Assembly: GCF_018919385.1 (NCBI RefSeq)
Contig: NZ_JAHLMF010000005.1
Location: forward strand, 124,001 to 188,000
Reading direction: 5' to 3'
From: Geomonas diazotrophica
GTDB lineage: Bacteria; Desulfobacterota; Desulfuromonadia; Geobacterales; Geobacteraceae
DNA: 64,000 nt
The translations under genes and the position numbers were made by a program. Under the pieces are notes generated by a model. It saw nothing but the letters and a program-made list of their open reading frames with translations, was not told where the DNA came from and did not search any database. Below are positions 46,360-54,968 of this stretch, piece by piece. Every line of letters begins with the position of its first letter. The first letter of the stretch is position 1.

Positions 46360-47792
46360 GACAGTTCCTTCTCCTGCTCAGGAGTAAGCTTCTTGTCAGT
46401 CGGCAGTTCGGTCTTCACCCCCTGCAGAGTGGGTTTCACGAGTTTGGGCGTTATGAAGAAGACGAGTTCCTTCTCGGTGATGTCTTTGCTGCTGGAACGG
46501 AACAAGGCCCCCAGGATAGGTATGTCTCCCAGCAGGGGGATCTTGGACATGTTTTTCACCTCCTCCTCCTGCAGCAGTCCCGCGAGTATCAAGCTCTCGC
46601 CATCCCGGAGCTCCACGCTGGTTTCGACGGTCCTGGAGTCGATGATGGGATAGCCGTTGACCGGGAGGAACCCCTGGATGCTGCTCACCTCGGCAGGGTT
46701 GATCTTCAGGGAGATCATGCCGTTCTCCATGACCTCGGGCTTGAACTTCAGCTTGATGCCGATGGGCTCGTACTTGATGCTCGTGGTGGCCTGCCCGTTG
46801 GTGCTCTCGATGATGGCGATGGGGACCTTGCTCCCCGCGAGGAAGTTCCCCTCCTGGTTGCTCTTGACCAGCAGGTTCGGTTCAGCCAGCACCTTGGCGA
46901 GCCCCTTGGAGCTCAGGGCCTGGAGCACAGAGGAGATGCCGGCGGGGAAGTAGGAGATGCCGGCCTGGAAGGTGTCCAGCGAGGTAAAATTGCCGATGCC
47001 GCTGCCGGTTCCGACCGCCTTGCCGTCGGGCCCGGCGATGAGGTTGGAAAAACCCTCAGCCGTATTCCCCTTGACCAGGAAGCTTATTCCCAGCTTCTTC
47101 AGGGAGGTCTTGTCCACCTGGGCGACCTTCACCTGGAGCAGCACCTGCTGCGGCTCGTTGACCGTGATGTTGTTGATGACCTTGGCGGAGAATGCCTTGG
47201 CTAAATCCTGGGCCTTGCTCCTGGTCTGGTCGTTGGCGACGTTGCCCGAGAGCACCACGGTGTCGTTGGCGTACTGGACCTCGATGGTGTCATGGGGCGC
47301 CATGTCCTTCAGCTGGCTCTGGATCGTTTCGCGGTCTCCGACCACCCTGAGGTCGAAGAAGGTCGGCACGGGGCGCTCGTCCCCCTCCCCCCTGGTCCAG
47401 ATGATCATGCTGGTGCTACCGATGCTGATCCCGTCCAGCTTCAGCACGTATTCCGAGAGCACCTCGGGCACCACGAACTTGTTGGTGTTCCCCGTGTCGG
47501 TCTCCGAGGTTCTCTTTCGCACCGCGCTGGCGGGCACCACGTTGGAGGCGTCGGCGGTGCCGGGCCTGGCCACGGCGACGGTCTCCTCGACATCCTTTTC
47601 CTTGGCCTCTTTTTTGGTGTTGGCCAGGGTCACCAGCACGATCTTCTTGTTCTGGCTCTTGAAGTCCACCAGGATGCTCTTATAAAGTCCAACCTCCAGA
47701 GGTACGCCGGCGTTTGCCACCGTCACACATGCACAGGTCACCAACAACGCCCAGGCCAGCAACTGCAGTTGTTTTTTCAGGACGATTATCAT
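46338..47792 (-). CDS. cpaC: Tad pilus outer-membrane secretin CpaC/RcpA
   Basis: This 484-residue secretin forms the outer-membrane pore for the Flp pilus. It has a signal peptide (QLQLLAWALLVTCACVTVANA), a BON-like periplasmic domain (DTIEVQYANDTVVLSGNVANDQTRSKAQDLA) and the secretin C-domain ending with the signature ILAGLLQEEEVKNMSKIPLLGDIPILGALF. The ATG at 47792 follows GAGGTG; a TTG just before it is the alternative. Confidence 0.94.
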   Translation of the reverse strand: MIIVLKKQLQLLAWALLVTCACVTVANAGVPLEVGLYKSILVDFKSQNKKIVLVTLANTKKEAKEKDVEETVAVARPGTADASNVVPASAVRKRTSETDTGNTNKFVVPEVLSEYVLKLDGISIGSTSMIIWTRGEGDERPVPTFFDLRVVGDRETIQSQLKDMAPHDTIEVQYANDTVVLSGNVANDQTRSKAQDLAKAFSAKVINNITVNEPQQVLLQVKVAQVDKTSLKKLGISFLVKGNTAEGFSNLIAGPDGKAVGTGSGIGNFTSLDTFQAGISYFPAGISSVLQALSSKGLAKVLAEPNLLVKSNQEGNFLAGSKVPIAIIESTNGQATTSIKYEPIGIKLKFKPEVMENGMISLKINPAEVSSIQGFLPVNGYPIIDSRTVETSVELRDGESLILAGLLQEEEVKNMSKIPLLGDIPILGALFRSSSKDITEKELVFFITPKLVKPTLQGVKTELPTDKKLTPEQEKELSWMPLGE

Positions 47793-47828
47793 CAAAGCAC
47801 CTCATTCGTGAGCTATGTGTCAGCCGAT

Positions 47829-48761
47829 CTATTGAAGAACGAATTCCTTGGTGGTACGCACGCCACCGTCTATCAGCGTCACCGTGTGGCTGGAGCGCGG
47901 CGCGGGCGCTTGCGGCCTTGGGGCGGCTTCGGCGCGCGGCTTTTTGACCGCCGGCCGCTTCGCTGCCACCTTGGCCACCTTGGCCACCTTGGCCGGTTTC
48001 GGGGCGGCCGCGAGTGCCGGCGTCGCGGCAGGGGGCGGGGCCGAACCGGAAAGCACCCTCGCGATGGTCGCTCCTCTCGCGTCGGTCGGCCCGGTGTCCG
48101 CAATGTTCCGCAACAGCAGCTGCAAGGAGCCCCTGCTCGCACCGAGGACGAGCCTCTCCGAGTCGTCGGGGGAGAGGTCGAGGGTGACGGTTGGAACAAC
48201 CACCGGCTTTCCTTCTTTTTGGTCCGTGATCTGACCAGTGGCGAGGACGGGTACGTTCTGCAGGATGATCTTGCTGATTTTCTCGGATTGGACGCCCGGA
48301 ATGGGTGTGGTGAGCACGACGTCGACACGATCGTTGGGGGTGATGAATCCCGCCACGCCGGCCACTTCGTTGACGGCAACCGTCACGGCGCGGTGGCCCA
48401 GGGGAATGATGTAGGTCATGAAGCCCGACCCCTGCGCACCCCCCTTGGGTTTGAGCTTTTGCTCCGTGACCGCGTCTCCCTTGGAGATGGGGCGGATGGC
48501 AACACGTCCGATCAGGGGCTTGGGATCCAGGGAACTCCCCGGCGGGATGCTGTCCTTGGGCCAGGAGGTGACTTTCAGCTGAGGCTGACTTATCGTGGCG
48601 CCGATCGGTATGTCGGCGGCGGCAACGACGATCTGCTGTGGCTGAACCGCTTTGGTCTTGTCCATCTCCCCTTGCAGGTAATGGAAGGTGAGCCAGGCTG
48701 CAATTCCTGCAAATACCAGAGCAAGAATCGCAACGACGATCACTGCCTTGGGTCGAGTCAT
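47829..48761 (-). CDS. cpaB: Tad pilus assembly protein CpaB/RcpC
   Basis: This 310-residue protein has a membrane anchor (residues about 7-25) and the SAF-domain/RcpC core (QIVVAAADIPIGATI, GHRAVTVAVNEVAGVAGFITPNDRVDVVL). The C-terminal 70 residues are unusual: an Ala/Pro/Lys-rich repeat (KPAKVAKVAKVAAKRPAVKK) likely to bind peptidoglycan or the outer membrane. CAGGAGG precedes the ATG. It lies 24 bp after tadE. Confidence 0.92.
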   Translation of the reverse strand: MTRPKAVIVVAILALVFAGIAAWLTFHYLQGEMDKTKAVQPQQIVVAAADIPIGATISQPQLKVTSWPKDSIPPGSSLDPKPLIGRVAIRPISKGDAVTEQKLKPKGGAQGSGFMTYIIPLGHRAVTVAVNEVAGVAGFITPNDRVDVVLTTPIPGVQSEKISKIILQNVPVLATGQITDQKEGKPVVVPTVTLDLSPDDSERLVLGASRGSLQLLLRNIADTGPTDARGATIARVLSGSAPPPAATPALAAAPKPAKVAKVAKVAAKRPAVKKPRAEAAPRPQAPAPRSSHTVTLIDGGVRTTKEFVLQ

Positions 48762-48785
48762 AGCACCTCCTGAAAGTAACCAAAA

Positions 48786-49262
48786 CTATTCATAACGCAT
48801 CGAAGCTTGAGCCGTGATCAGGTTCGTGATGGGGATGAGCAGAGGAAGCACAGCCTCGAACTTGTCCCAAGTCAGCGTGATGGTAACACTGTCGCCGCTG
48901 CTCAGACCCGCCGGAGCAGCCAGTTCGGTGTACGCAATGTCGACGACAACTTCATTTTTGGGAATGCCGTTGAAGAGCGAGTTGCAGATGCTGCGGTAGA
49001 CAGCCCCGTTGGAGGCAGCGTACTCGCTGTCGGTACAGCTCATGGTATGGGTGACGCCGGTCGCCGCCATCCCGTCCGGATGGACCGTGGCATCGAAGTT
49101 GGGAGTAACGGCTGCGGTACGGGCACCGGCACGCGCCGCATTGTTGATGGTGTTTTTAAAGTAAAGAAAACGGCCAAACTCAAACAGCCCCATGATCAAC
49201 AGTATCAAAAGGGGGAGTATTATTGCAGTCTCAACAATCGCCTGTCCTTTTTGATTTTTCAT
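48786..49262 (-). CDS. tadE: TadE-like minor pilin
   Basis: This 158-residue pseudopilin has the short basic leader KNQKG followed by the hydrophobic helix QAIVETAIILPLLILLIMGLFEFGR, the classic TadE signature with Glu at position 5 of the mature protein. The C-terminal domain has a Cys pair. It starts the core Tad gene block after a terminator-like hairpin that separates it from the pilins. Confidence 0.93.
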   Translation of the reverse strand: MKNQKGQAIVETAIILPLLILLIMGLFEFGRFLYFKNTINNAARAGARTAAVTPNFDATVHPDGMAATGVTHTMSCTDSEYAASNGAVYRSICNSLFNGIPKNEVVVDIAYTELAAPAGLSSGDSVTITLTWDKFEAVLPLLIPITNLITAQASMRYE

Positions 49263-49351
49263 TATTTTTCCCTAAACTATTTACGGCGCCATCTTCATCA
49301 CTATTGGTATTCTTTTATACAATGCAACACAGATGTCAAGCAATCTAATAC

Positions 49352-49409
49352 AAAAAAAGGAGAACCTTTACCCCTGAGAGATTAGCTCTCTCAGCAAAAA
49401 AGATTCTCC
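49352..49409 (-). terminator. Nested-stem attenuating terminator between pilins and tadE
   Basis: An inner perfect stem (CTGAGAGA/TCTCTCAG) lies inside an outer stem (GGAGAA/TTCTCC), and in the direction of transcription the structure is followed by seven T residues. It can end most pilin transcripts while letting some read into tadE and the rest. Confidence 0.8.
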
Positions 49410-49453
49410 CTATACAACAAAAGTACAAGCTAAACCTGAAAGTCAACGGGCGC

Positions 49454-49651
49454 CTACTGAGTAAGCGCGCTGTTCACCGTACTGAAGGCCTCGCAGGTCT
49501 TGTGTCCCAGCGCCGTCATTATGACGATGACCACGATGGCGATCAGAACGAGGATGAGGGCGTACTCTACAAGACCCTGGCCTTTCTGGCTTTTCAGTTT
49601 TTCTACGCCGGCAAGCAGATGCAGATAAAGCATTTTGATCCAGTCACTCAT
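49454..49651 (-). CDS. flp: Flp major pilin, second copy
   Basis: This 65-residue Flp-type prepilin has the leader ending KSQKG and the processing and assembly motif QGLVEYALILVLIAIVVIVI, with the Glu-Tyr pair at mature positions 5-6. The tail HKTCEAFSTVNSALTQ contains a Cys. AAAGGAG is 7 bases before the ATG. It follows the first pilin directly. Confidence 0.93.
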   Translation of the reverse strand: MSDWIKMLYLHLLAGVEKLKSQKGQGLVEYALILVLIAIVVIVIMTALGHKTCEAFSTVNSALTQ

Positions 49652-49710
49652 GACACGTCTCCTTTTTCGATTGAGATAGCCCAGCACACTGGCCAAGGCG
49701 GCGCTGCTAA

Positions 49711-49905
49711 TCATTTACCGGCGTTTTGCACGCTGGAGTTCACCGTCTGATAGGTGTTGTTGAGCTGCTGACCGAAGGCCACCAGCATCAAAAAGATCAC
49801 CATGGTTATCAGCACCAGCAACAGCGCATACTCGACGAGCCCCTGCCCACCATGATTGCCAACTCGCGAGCACAAGCCAATTAGGCACTTCTTAAGTTTA
49901 TGCAT
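49711..49905 (-). CDS. flp: Flp major pilin, first copy
   Basis: This 64-residue Flp prepilin has the same signature as its neighbour (leader ending NHGG, then QGLVEYALLLVLITMVIFLM). It lacks the internal Cys near the C-terminus of copy two. No clear ribosome site lies at the usual distance. It is the first gene after the sigma-54 promoter, so it probably heads the pilin transcript. Confidence 0.9.
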   Translation of the reverse strand: MHKLKKCLIGLCSRVGNHGGQGLVEYALLLVLITMVIFLMLVAFGQQLNNTYQTVNSSVQNAGK

Positions 49906-50097
49906 AGACGATCACAGAGGTCCTGTAGATAGCACTGGCAAATCACCCTGCCACATTTATAATTTAATTATTAACAACTGTCAACTGCACTACCGACCGT
50001 TACAAAGATTATAATTCTGTAATCTACTCAGCACGCCCTATGACTTAAAATTAGTCTTTTATAACAAAACACATTCGTCCTAGTTCAGTAATTTATC

Positions 50098-50113
50098 AGC
50101 ACGATGCGTGCCG
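50098..50113 (-). promoter_or_regulatory. Near-consensus sigma-54 (-24/-12) promoter for pilin genes
   Basis: On the minus strand the sequence CGGCACGCATCGTGCT places GG and GC exactly 10 bases apart. The -24 box GGCACG is perfect and the -12 box GTGCT is 4 of 5 against TTGCW. Predicted start of transcription is about 50087, giving a leader of about 180 bases to the first pilin. The interval also contains the candidate enhancer. Confidence 0.68.
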
Positions 50114-50222
50114 CATCTTCTCTCTGTGAGAGCGGTCTCCTAAATTCCGTCTGATTACTGTCCATTAGCGGATTGGGTTCGGCCGGTGGGATGCGGCGCC
50201 GAACCGGAGAGCGTCGGGGAGG

Positions 50223-50262
50223 TGTAAAGATTGTGTAAACCTGTCTGTAAAGGAAGTGTAAA
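50223..50262 (-). promoter_or_regulatory. Four phased TTTACA repeats, candidate activator-binding enhancer
   Basis: Read on the minus strand, TTTACA occurs four times, with copies starting 11, 12 and 11 bases apart, about one helical turn each. The cluster lies 110-150 bp upstream of the sigma-54 promoter and directly after the stop codon of the sigma-54 activator gene, the normal distance for an enhancer of such an activator. The remaining bases of 49906-50286 are AT-rich with no gene. Confidence 0.6.
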
Positions 50263-50286
50263 GGGGCGACGCTGCCGGGGAGGAAG

Positions 50287-51753
50287 CTACTTCATGTTGT
50301 CTATGTTGATCCCGTGCTTCTTTATCAGGGCGTACATGCTGGGACGGCTGATGTTCAACTGGCGGGCGGCCCGGGCGATGACGTAGCCGTTTTGTTCCAG
50401 CACCTTGATGACGTAATCCTTCTGGGTTGCCCCGGGCTTGCAGTCGGCTTCCGGGACAGGGGCTGGCCCCCCTTGGTCGAGTTCCATGCACTCCGGGTCG
50501 ACCACCCTCCCCGTCGCCATCAAAAAGCCCCTGCGCACCTTGTTCTCCAGTTCCCTGACGTTACCCGGCCAGGTATGGTTGCGGATCGCGTCCAGGGCCT
50601 CGTCGGAAAACTCCATGAACCGGTTCTCGCTGCGGGAGAACTTTTCCAGGAAATGCCTGGCCAGGCGCACCTTGTCCTCCCCCCTTTCCCGCAGGGGGGG
50701 GAGCTTGATGGTGAAGGAGTTGAGCCGGTAGAAGAGGTCGGTGCGAAACTGCCCCTGGGCCATGGCCCGCTGCAGGTCGCAGTTGGTGGCCGCCACGATC
50801 CTCACGTCTATCTTCCTCGAGTGCGCAGACCCTACCGGCTGAACCAGCCGGTCCTCGAGAAAGCGCAACAGCTTCGCCTGCAGGGCGGCCGGAAGGTCTC
50901 CGATCTCGTCGAGAAAGAGGGTGCCGCCGTCGGCGGACTCGAACTTCCCCTTCTTGGTGGCGTAGGCCCCGGTGAAGGCCCCCTTCTCGTAGCCGAACAG
51001 CTCGGCCTCCAGCAGAGTCTCGGGAATGGCGGCGCAGTTCACCGCGACGAAGGGGCCGTCCCTGCGCGAGCTGAGATGGTGCAGGGATCTGGCGGTCAGC
51101 TCCTTGCCGGTACCGCTCTCCCCGAGAAGCAGCACGCTCATTTCCGTGGGAGCCACCTTCCTGACCATGGAGAACACGGAGAGCATCCCCTGGCAGGTAC
51201 CCAAGAACTCCTTGTCGGGGGAGCGGTGCTGCACCTTCAGGAGCTTGGCGTCGACAAACTGGATGATCTTCTGGATGTGCTCGAGGTTGAGCCTGCTCAA
51301 GCGGATGTTGAGGCGCTGCGCGAAGGTGTTCTCGATGTGCCGTTCGAGGTAGTTCTTATTGGAGAAGTTGAGGTAGAGGCCGCACTTGTCGCAGGACCCT
51401 TCCCTCGAATCGTCGGGATGGCGGCAGTAGGGGCAGGAATCGGTCGGGGGCAGGTTGTCCCTGATGTGCTCCCAAAGGGCCTGCATGGTGTCCTGGTCGG
51501 AGTAGAACAGGCGGACGGCGGCCCCCTCCTTACCCTGCCGCACCAGTTTTGCCAGCAGCTCCACCTCCCCCTTGCCGGGAAGGACGGGCTTGATGGCGAA
51601 AATTTCGCTCAGCTGGGTGGAAAGACCGACCACCAGGGCGCCGCTCAGGCTGAGTTCCCTGACGGTCACCCGCTCTTCTGGTCTGCCCTCCCGTGCGATG
51701 TAGCAAACATTGGAGTCAAGATGCGTGCGGACTCTGACATCAAGTCTCGCCAT
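50287..51753 (-). CDS. Sigma-54-dependent activator with PilZ-like N-terminus and zinc ribbon
   Basis: This 488-residue regulator has four parts. Residues 1-105 look like a PilZ c-di-GMP-binding domain, with the RxxxR motif RLDVR at the start and ELSLSG in place of the usual D/NxSxxG. A four-Cys ribbon ([18 protein letters not shown]) follows. The AAA+ domain has Walker A GESGTGKE, the sigma-54 loop GAFTGA and Walker B FLDEIGD. The C-terminus is a Fis-type helix-turn-helix ([23 protein letters not shown]). There is no receiver domain, so control is likely by c-di-GMP. It lies next to the pilin promoter on the same strand and probably drives it. Confidence 0.85.
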   Translation of the reverse strand: MARLDVRVRTHLDSNVCYIAREGRPEERVTVRELSLSGALVVGLSTQLSEIFAIKPVLPGKGEVELLAKLVRQGKEGAAVRLFYSDQDTMQALWEHIRDNLPPTDSCPYCRHPDDSREGSCDKCGLYLNFSNKNYLERHIENTFAQRLNIRLSRLNLEHIQKIIQFVDAKLLKVQHRSPDKEFLGTCQGMLSVFSMVRKVAPTEMSVLLLGESGTGKELTARSLHHLSSRRDGPFVAVNCAAIPETLLEAELFGYEKGAFTGAYATKKGKFESADGGTLFLDEIGDLPAALQAKLLRFLEDRLVQPVGSAHSRKIDVRIVAATNCDLQRAMAQGQFRTDLFYRLNSFTIKLPPLRERGEDKVRLARHFLEKFSRSENRFMEFSDEALDAIRNHTWPGNVRELENKVRRGFLMATGRVVDPECMELDQGGPAPVPEADCKPGATQKDYVIKVLEQNGYVIARAARQLNISRPSMYALIKKHGINIDNMK

Positions 51754-51942
51754 GCTGCCTCCCAGGAGAACCAGCAACTTCGCTGGACTCTTTAGTTAAA
51801 ATATGACAATACTATAGACTGACCGAAACGCTTAGACAAGGACAAACTTTCTGGCATAGCGGTCACTCAGGTTCTTTACATGACGAAGTTTTGAGGTAAA
51901 TCTTACCACGAAGCTACGCATATGACAGTCACGGGGGGCACA

Positions 51943-53352
51943 ATGTTCATTCTGGGGGAAAAGCTGGTTAAGGAAAACATCATTACCCAGTCACAACTTG
52001 ACGAGGCCCTTGACCGGCAGCGCCGGCTGGGAGGGAGACTGGGGCAGAACCTCGTCGCCCTGGGCCACGTCACCGAAGCGGACATCAGGAAGCAGTACCA
52101 GAAGAATCCACCTCCCCCGAAGTGTGTCGAGGACACCGGGCTCGCCCTCTCCTTCCTCACGGACCTCGTCCTGAAGCACATCGTCTTCATGGGGGAATTC
52201 CGCATGGGGGACGTGGTGGACCGGATCAAGCTCCCTATCACCATCGTGAACCGGGCGCTGGAGGTGCTGAAGCGGGAGAAGTTCGTCGAGATCAAGGGGG
52301 CCACCAGCTACGCGTCGGCCACCTACAGCTTCAAGGTCACCGAAGCCGGGCAAAAGCGCAGCCTGGAGCTGATGGACCTGTGCCGCTACGCCGGCCCGGC
52401 GCCGGTAACCCTCGACGAGTACCAGGCCATGGTCGAGTTGCAGACCGTCAAGTTCATCACCATCAGCGACCAGACCCTGAGGGAGGCCTTTTCCCACCTG
52501 GTCTGCCGGGAGGACCTGTTCCGGCGCCTGGGCCCCGCGATCACCTCGGGCCAGACGGTCTTCATCTACGGCCCTCCCGGCAACGGCAAGACCGCGATAG
52601 CAGAGGCGGTGGGGCGCGTTCCCACGGACTTCATCTACGTACCCTACGCCATCGACGTCGGCGGCCAGATCATCAGCGTCTTCGACCCGGTGAACCACAT
52701 CCCGGTCCCCCCCGCCCTGCTTCCCGAATACGTGGACCAGCGCTGGGTACTCGTGCGCAGGCCGGTGGTCATGGTGGGGGGCGAGCTGACCATGAGGATG
52801 CTCGACCTCGATTTCAACCGCATCTCCAAGTACTACGAGGCCTCGCTGCAGTTGAAGGCCAATAACGGCATCTTCATCCTGGATGACTTCGGCAGGCAGC
52901 AGATAGAGCCGCGCGATATCCTGAACCGCTGGATCGTCCCCCTGGACCGGCACATCGACTTCATGACCCTGCACACCGGCATGAAGTTCGCCGTCCCCTT
53001 CGACATGCTGGTGATCTTCGCGACCAACCTCGACCCCGCCCAGCTTTTGGACGAGGCGTTCCTGCGCAGGATCAGGTACAAGGTGGAGATAGACCGTCCC
53101 ACCGAACCGGAGTACCAGAGGATCTTCAAGATGGTCTGCGACTCCAACGAGGTGCCGTTCAACCAGGAGGCCTACGACTACCTGATCAGTTACTGTTACA
53201 AGCAGTACGGCGCCATTCCCAATGCCTGTCACCCGCGCGATCTCATAGAGCAGATCATCGTTGAGTCGCGTTACCACGACCGACCGGCCAAACTCACCAA
53301 GGAAAGTATTGAGATGGCATGCGCCAATTATTTTGTTAGAATGGAGACATAA
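51943..53352 (+). CDS. AAA+ ATPase with MshEN-like N-terminal domain
   Basis: This 469-residue protein is divergent from the Tad activator. Residues 1-50 (MFILGEKLVKENIITQSQLDEAL...GGRLGQNLVALGHVTEADI) are an MshEN/GspE-N type domain, which in other proteins binds c-di-GMP or a partner. A winged-helix-like region follows. The AAA+ core comes next, with Walker A GPPGNGKTA, Walker B FILDDF and the arginine finger region LDEAFLRRIRYKVEID. The family occurs near tad loci; its role is unknown. The ATG at 51943 follows GGGGGG; an in-frame ATG at 51922 is possible. Confidence 0.78.
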   Translation: MFILGEKLVKENIITQSQLDEALDRQRRLGGRLGQNLVALGHVTEADIRKQYQKNPPPPKCVEDTGLALSFLTDLVLKHIVFMGEFRMGDVVDRIKLPITIVNRALEVLKREKFVEIKGATSYASATYSFKVTEAGQKRSLELMDLCRYAGPAPVTLDEYQAMVELQTVKFITISDQTLREAFSHLVCREDLFRRLGPAITSGQTVFIYGPPGNGKTAIAEAVGRVPTDFIYVPYAIDVGGQIISVFDPVNHIPVPPALLPEYVDQRWVLVRRPVVMVGGELTMRMLDLDFNRISKYYEASLQLKANNGIFILDDFGRQQIEPRDILNRWIVPLDRHIDFMTLHTGMKFAVPFDMLVIFATNLDPAQLLDEAFLRRIRYKVEIDRPTEPEYQRIFKMVCDSNEVPFNQEAYDYLISYCYKQYGAIPNACHPRDLIEQIIVESRYHDRPAKLTKESIEMACANYFVRMET

Positions 53353-53494
53353 GCAAGCTGCGTCACCTTGAATGTGCATTTTCTGGAGGGGTTCGACACA
53401 CAGCAGTAGTGGCATCCATTGTCATCCACACCGGTCCGGTCATCTGCCAATGCTGATTTCAGTATGAGGATGCCATTACGGGGGAGAGACGGCG

Positions 53495-53692
53495 ATGTTG
53501 GTACGCGTAGTGTACGACGAGTTCCAGACAGGAAAGGTGCACGACCACCTTCTCGACACCCTGATCGTGCAGGGGAAGATCCTTGGGTTCTTCCGCTCCG
53601 ACGGCTACGTCCGCGTCGGTCACGATCCGGTGAGGGGTTCGGGTGGGACGTATGCCGGGCATGACCGCAGGCGCATCCTGAAGGCCGCGTAA
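53495..53692 (+). CDS. Small conserved hypothetical protein
   Basis: This 65-residue protein (MLVRVVYDEFQTGKV..., ILGFFRSDGYVRVGHDPVRG, ending HDRRRILKAA) belongs to a small family I associate with Geobacter genomes, with the fixed pattern FxRSDGWVxVGxDPxRG. The role is unknown. GGGGGAG precedes the ATG. It lies just after the AAA+ gene on the same strand. The following 53693-54041 shows no supported gene. Confidence 0.7.
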   Translation: MLVRVVYDEFQTGKVHDHLLDTLIVQGKILGFFRSDGYVRVGHDPVRGSGGTYAGHDRRRILKAA

Positions 53693-54041
53693 GCGTCCAG
53701 GCTGCCTGTCACCGGTTCAAAATTTCCTTCGTCACGTCACCGATCCGGCGCTGCCACAGCGGCAGATGCCAAGGGGACGTCTATCCGTCAGGCATCCTTC
53801 ACGCCCCCCCCTCTTCCTGCCGCGCTGTCGCTGCATTTCTTCTCACCTTTAGCTTTCGCCGGATCCAACCAAGACACATCCCCCCGCCCCACTTCGCAAT
53901 GGGTGATTCCGGTTCGCGTGCATTTTGCTCTTCGCCGGCACCTACCAGATATCTTTCCCGAGAATTGCGGCCGTCCCCAACGCCCCCCTTCTGAAGCACC
54001 CCGAATCGCCTCTCCGGAAGAGTCTTTTTTTGTCGCCATTG

Positions 54042-54069
54042 TTGACACCTCGACAGCCCGGGATAGATT
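54042..54069 (+). promoter_or_regulatory. Sigma-70 promoter of the ATPase-less AAA operon
   Basis: A perfect -35 TTGACA (54042-54047) is followed 16 bases later by TAGATT (54064-54069), in an AT-rich island of otherwise GC-rich DNA. It lies about 215 bp ahead of the first short gene; the leader has GC-rich inverted segments but no riboswitch I recognise. Confidence 0.55.
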
Positions 54070-54282
54070 TAATATTCCTAATTATAAAAAAAATATATAG
54101 TTTTAATCACCTCGCCTGAGGAGTGACGGGCGAGTCTACCCGGCCGTCGGCGACGTTCCCACGGCTGCGGCTGGCCCATATCCGTTCGCTTTCACTGCAT
54201 TTACCCTACTAACGGACCTGATACCGAGATGAGGACCATGACTTCCCATTACAAGCGTGTGAGTCCAAAGGAGGGAAACACC

Positions 54283-54342
54283 ATGGCCATTACCCGGGGA
54301 GTAACATTCAACTTCACCGGACCAGGAGAGGGACGAAAATGA
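54283..54342 (+). CDS. Possible 19-residue peptide translationally linked to next gene
   Basis: AAAGGAGGG precedes an ATG at 54283 that opens a 19-codon frame, MAITRGVTFNFTGPGEGRK. Its TGA overlaps the ATG of the next gene by 4 bases (ATGA). The same frame extends upstream to ATGs at 54229 and 54238, which lack a ribosome site. It may be a real peptide or a leader that couples translation. Confidence 0.45.
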   Translation: MAITRGVTFNFTGPGEGRK

Positions 54343-54968
54343 GCATGTTATACCTGTGGCATCCTTCGGTAAGCGCAGACGGAACGGTGGTGGACTTCAT
54401 CCTGACCCGAGGCGATTCGGACCAGGTGGGGGGCGGCTCCGAGCGATTCGTGGGGGCACTGATCGGCGCGCTCGACCTGGGCGCCGAGCCGCTCAAATGG
54501 GGTATAAAGCCGTACCGGTGCAACTACTACAGCGAATACTGGGAGGAAGAAGGGTGGCAATCCAGGTGGGACTTCGTCTGGCGGGTCACCATCCACTTCA
54601 GGGTGCAGGTCGCGGTCGAGCCGCTCAGGCTCGGGTACCTGGGGATCAGCGACATCGACGACTACTCTCCGGAGGTCGAGAGCTACAAGTTCGAGCCGTA
54701 CTCCTGCCTGGCAGTCGCCGTGTTCGATTCCGAGAACAGGGCCAAGGACACCGCGCGCAGGCTGATCACCGACAAGGAGCTGACCGCCGCCAGAAAAGAG
54801 GTGCCGGCACCCGACCCGGTGGTGCAGGTGGTGCGGGTGCAAAACGGGGAATTCCATGTGCGGGCGTCCCTCGGGTCGGGGGATGAAACCTTTTTCCGGG
54901 GGGCATACCCCGACACGGTGCTCACCTTCCTCCAGGCGTCAGGAGGCGTCATCCATGCCAAAGCATAG
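54339..54968 (+). CDS. Hypothetical protein upstream of the core-less AAA protein
   Basis: I do not recognise this 209-residue soluble protein. It is aromatic-rich in the middle (YRCNYYSEYWEEEGWQSRWDF) and has an N-terminal MSMLYLWHPS. GGAGAGGG precedes the ATG, which overlaps the stop of the 19-residue frame. The 3' end overlaps the next gene by 14 bp, so it is clearly in an operon with it. A role linked to that AAA-family protein is likely; the nature is unknown. Confidence 0.7.
   Translation: MSMLYLWHPSVSADGTVVDFILTRGDSDQVGGGSERFVGALIGALDLGAEPLKWGIKPYRCNYYSEYWEEEGWQSRWDFVWRVTIHFRVQVAVEPLRLGYLGISDIDDYSPEVESYKFEPYSCLAVAVFDSENRAKDTARRLITDKELTAARKEVPAPDPVVQVVRVQNGEFHVRASLGSGDETFFRGAYPDTVLTFLQASGGVIHAKA

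Noticed and set aside
49936-49953. Second sigma-54-like site (TGGCA...TTTGC) close to the first pilin
   Set aside because: GG and GC are 11 rather than 10 bases apart, which sigma-54 rarely tolerates; the site at 50098-50113 fits better.
53788-54119. Several overlapping short open frames on both strands
   Set aside because: None has a ribosome site, domain or conserved look; the region better fits an intergenic leader with a promoter at 54042.
54070-54282. Riboswitch (for example c-di-GMP type) in the long leader
   Set aside because: I looked for the conserved cores of common classes and found none, only GC-rich inverted segments.
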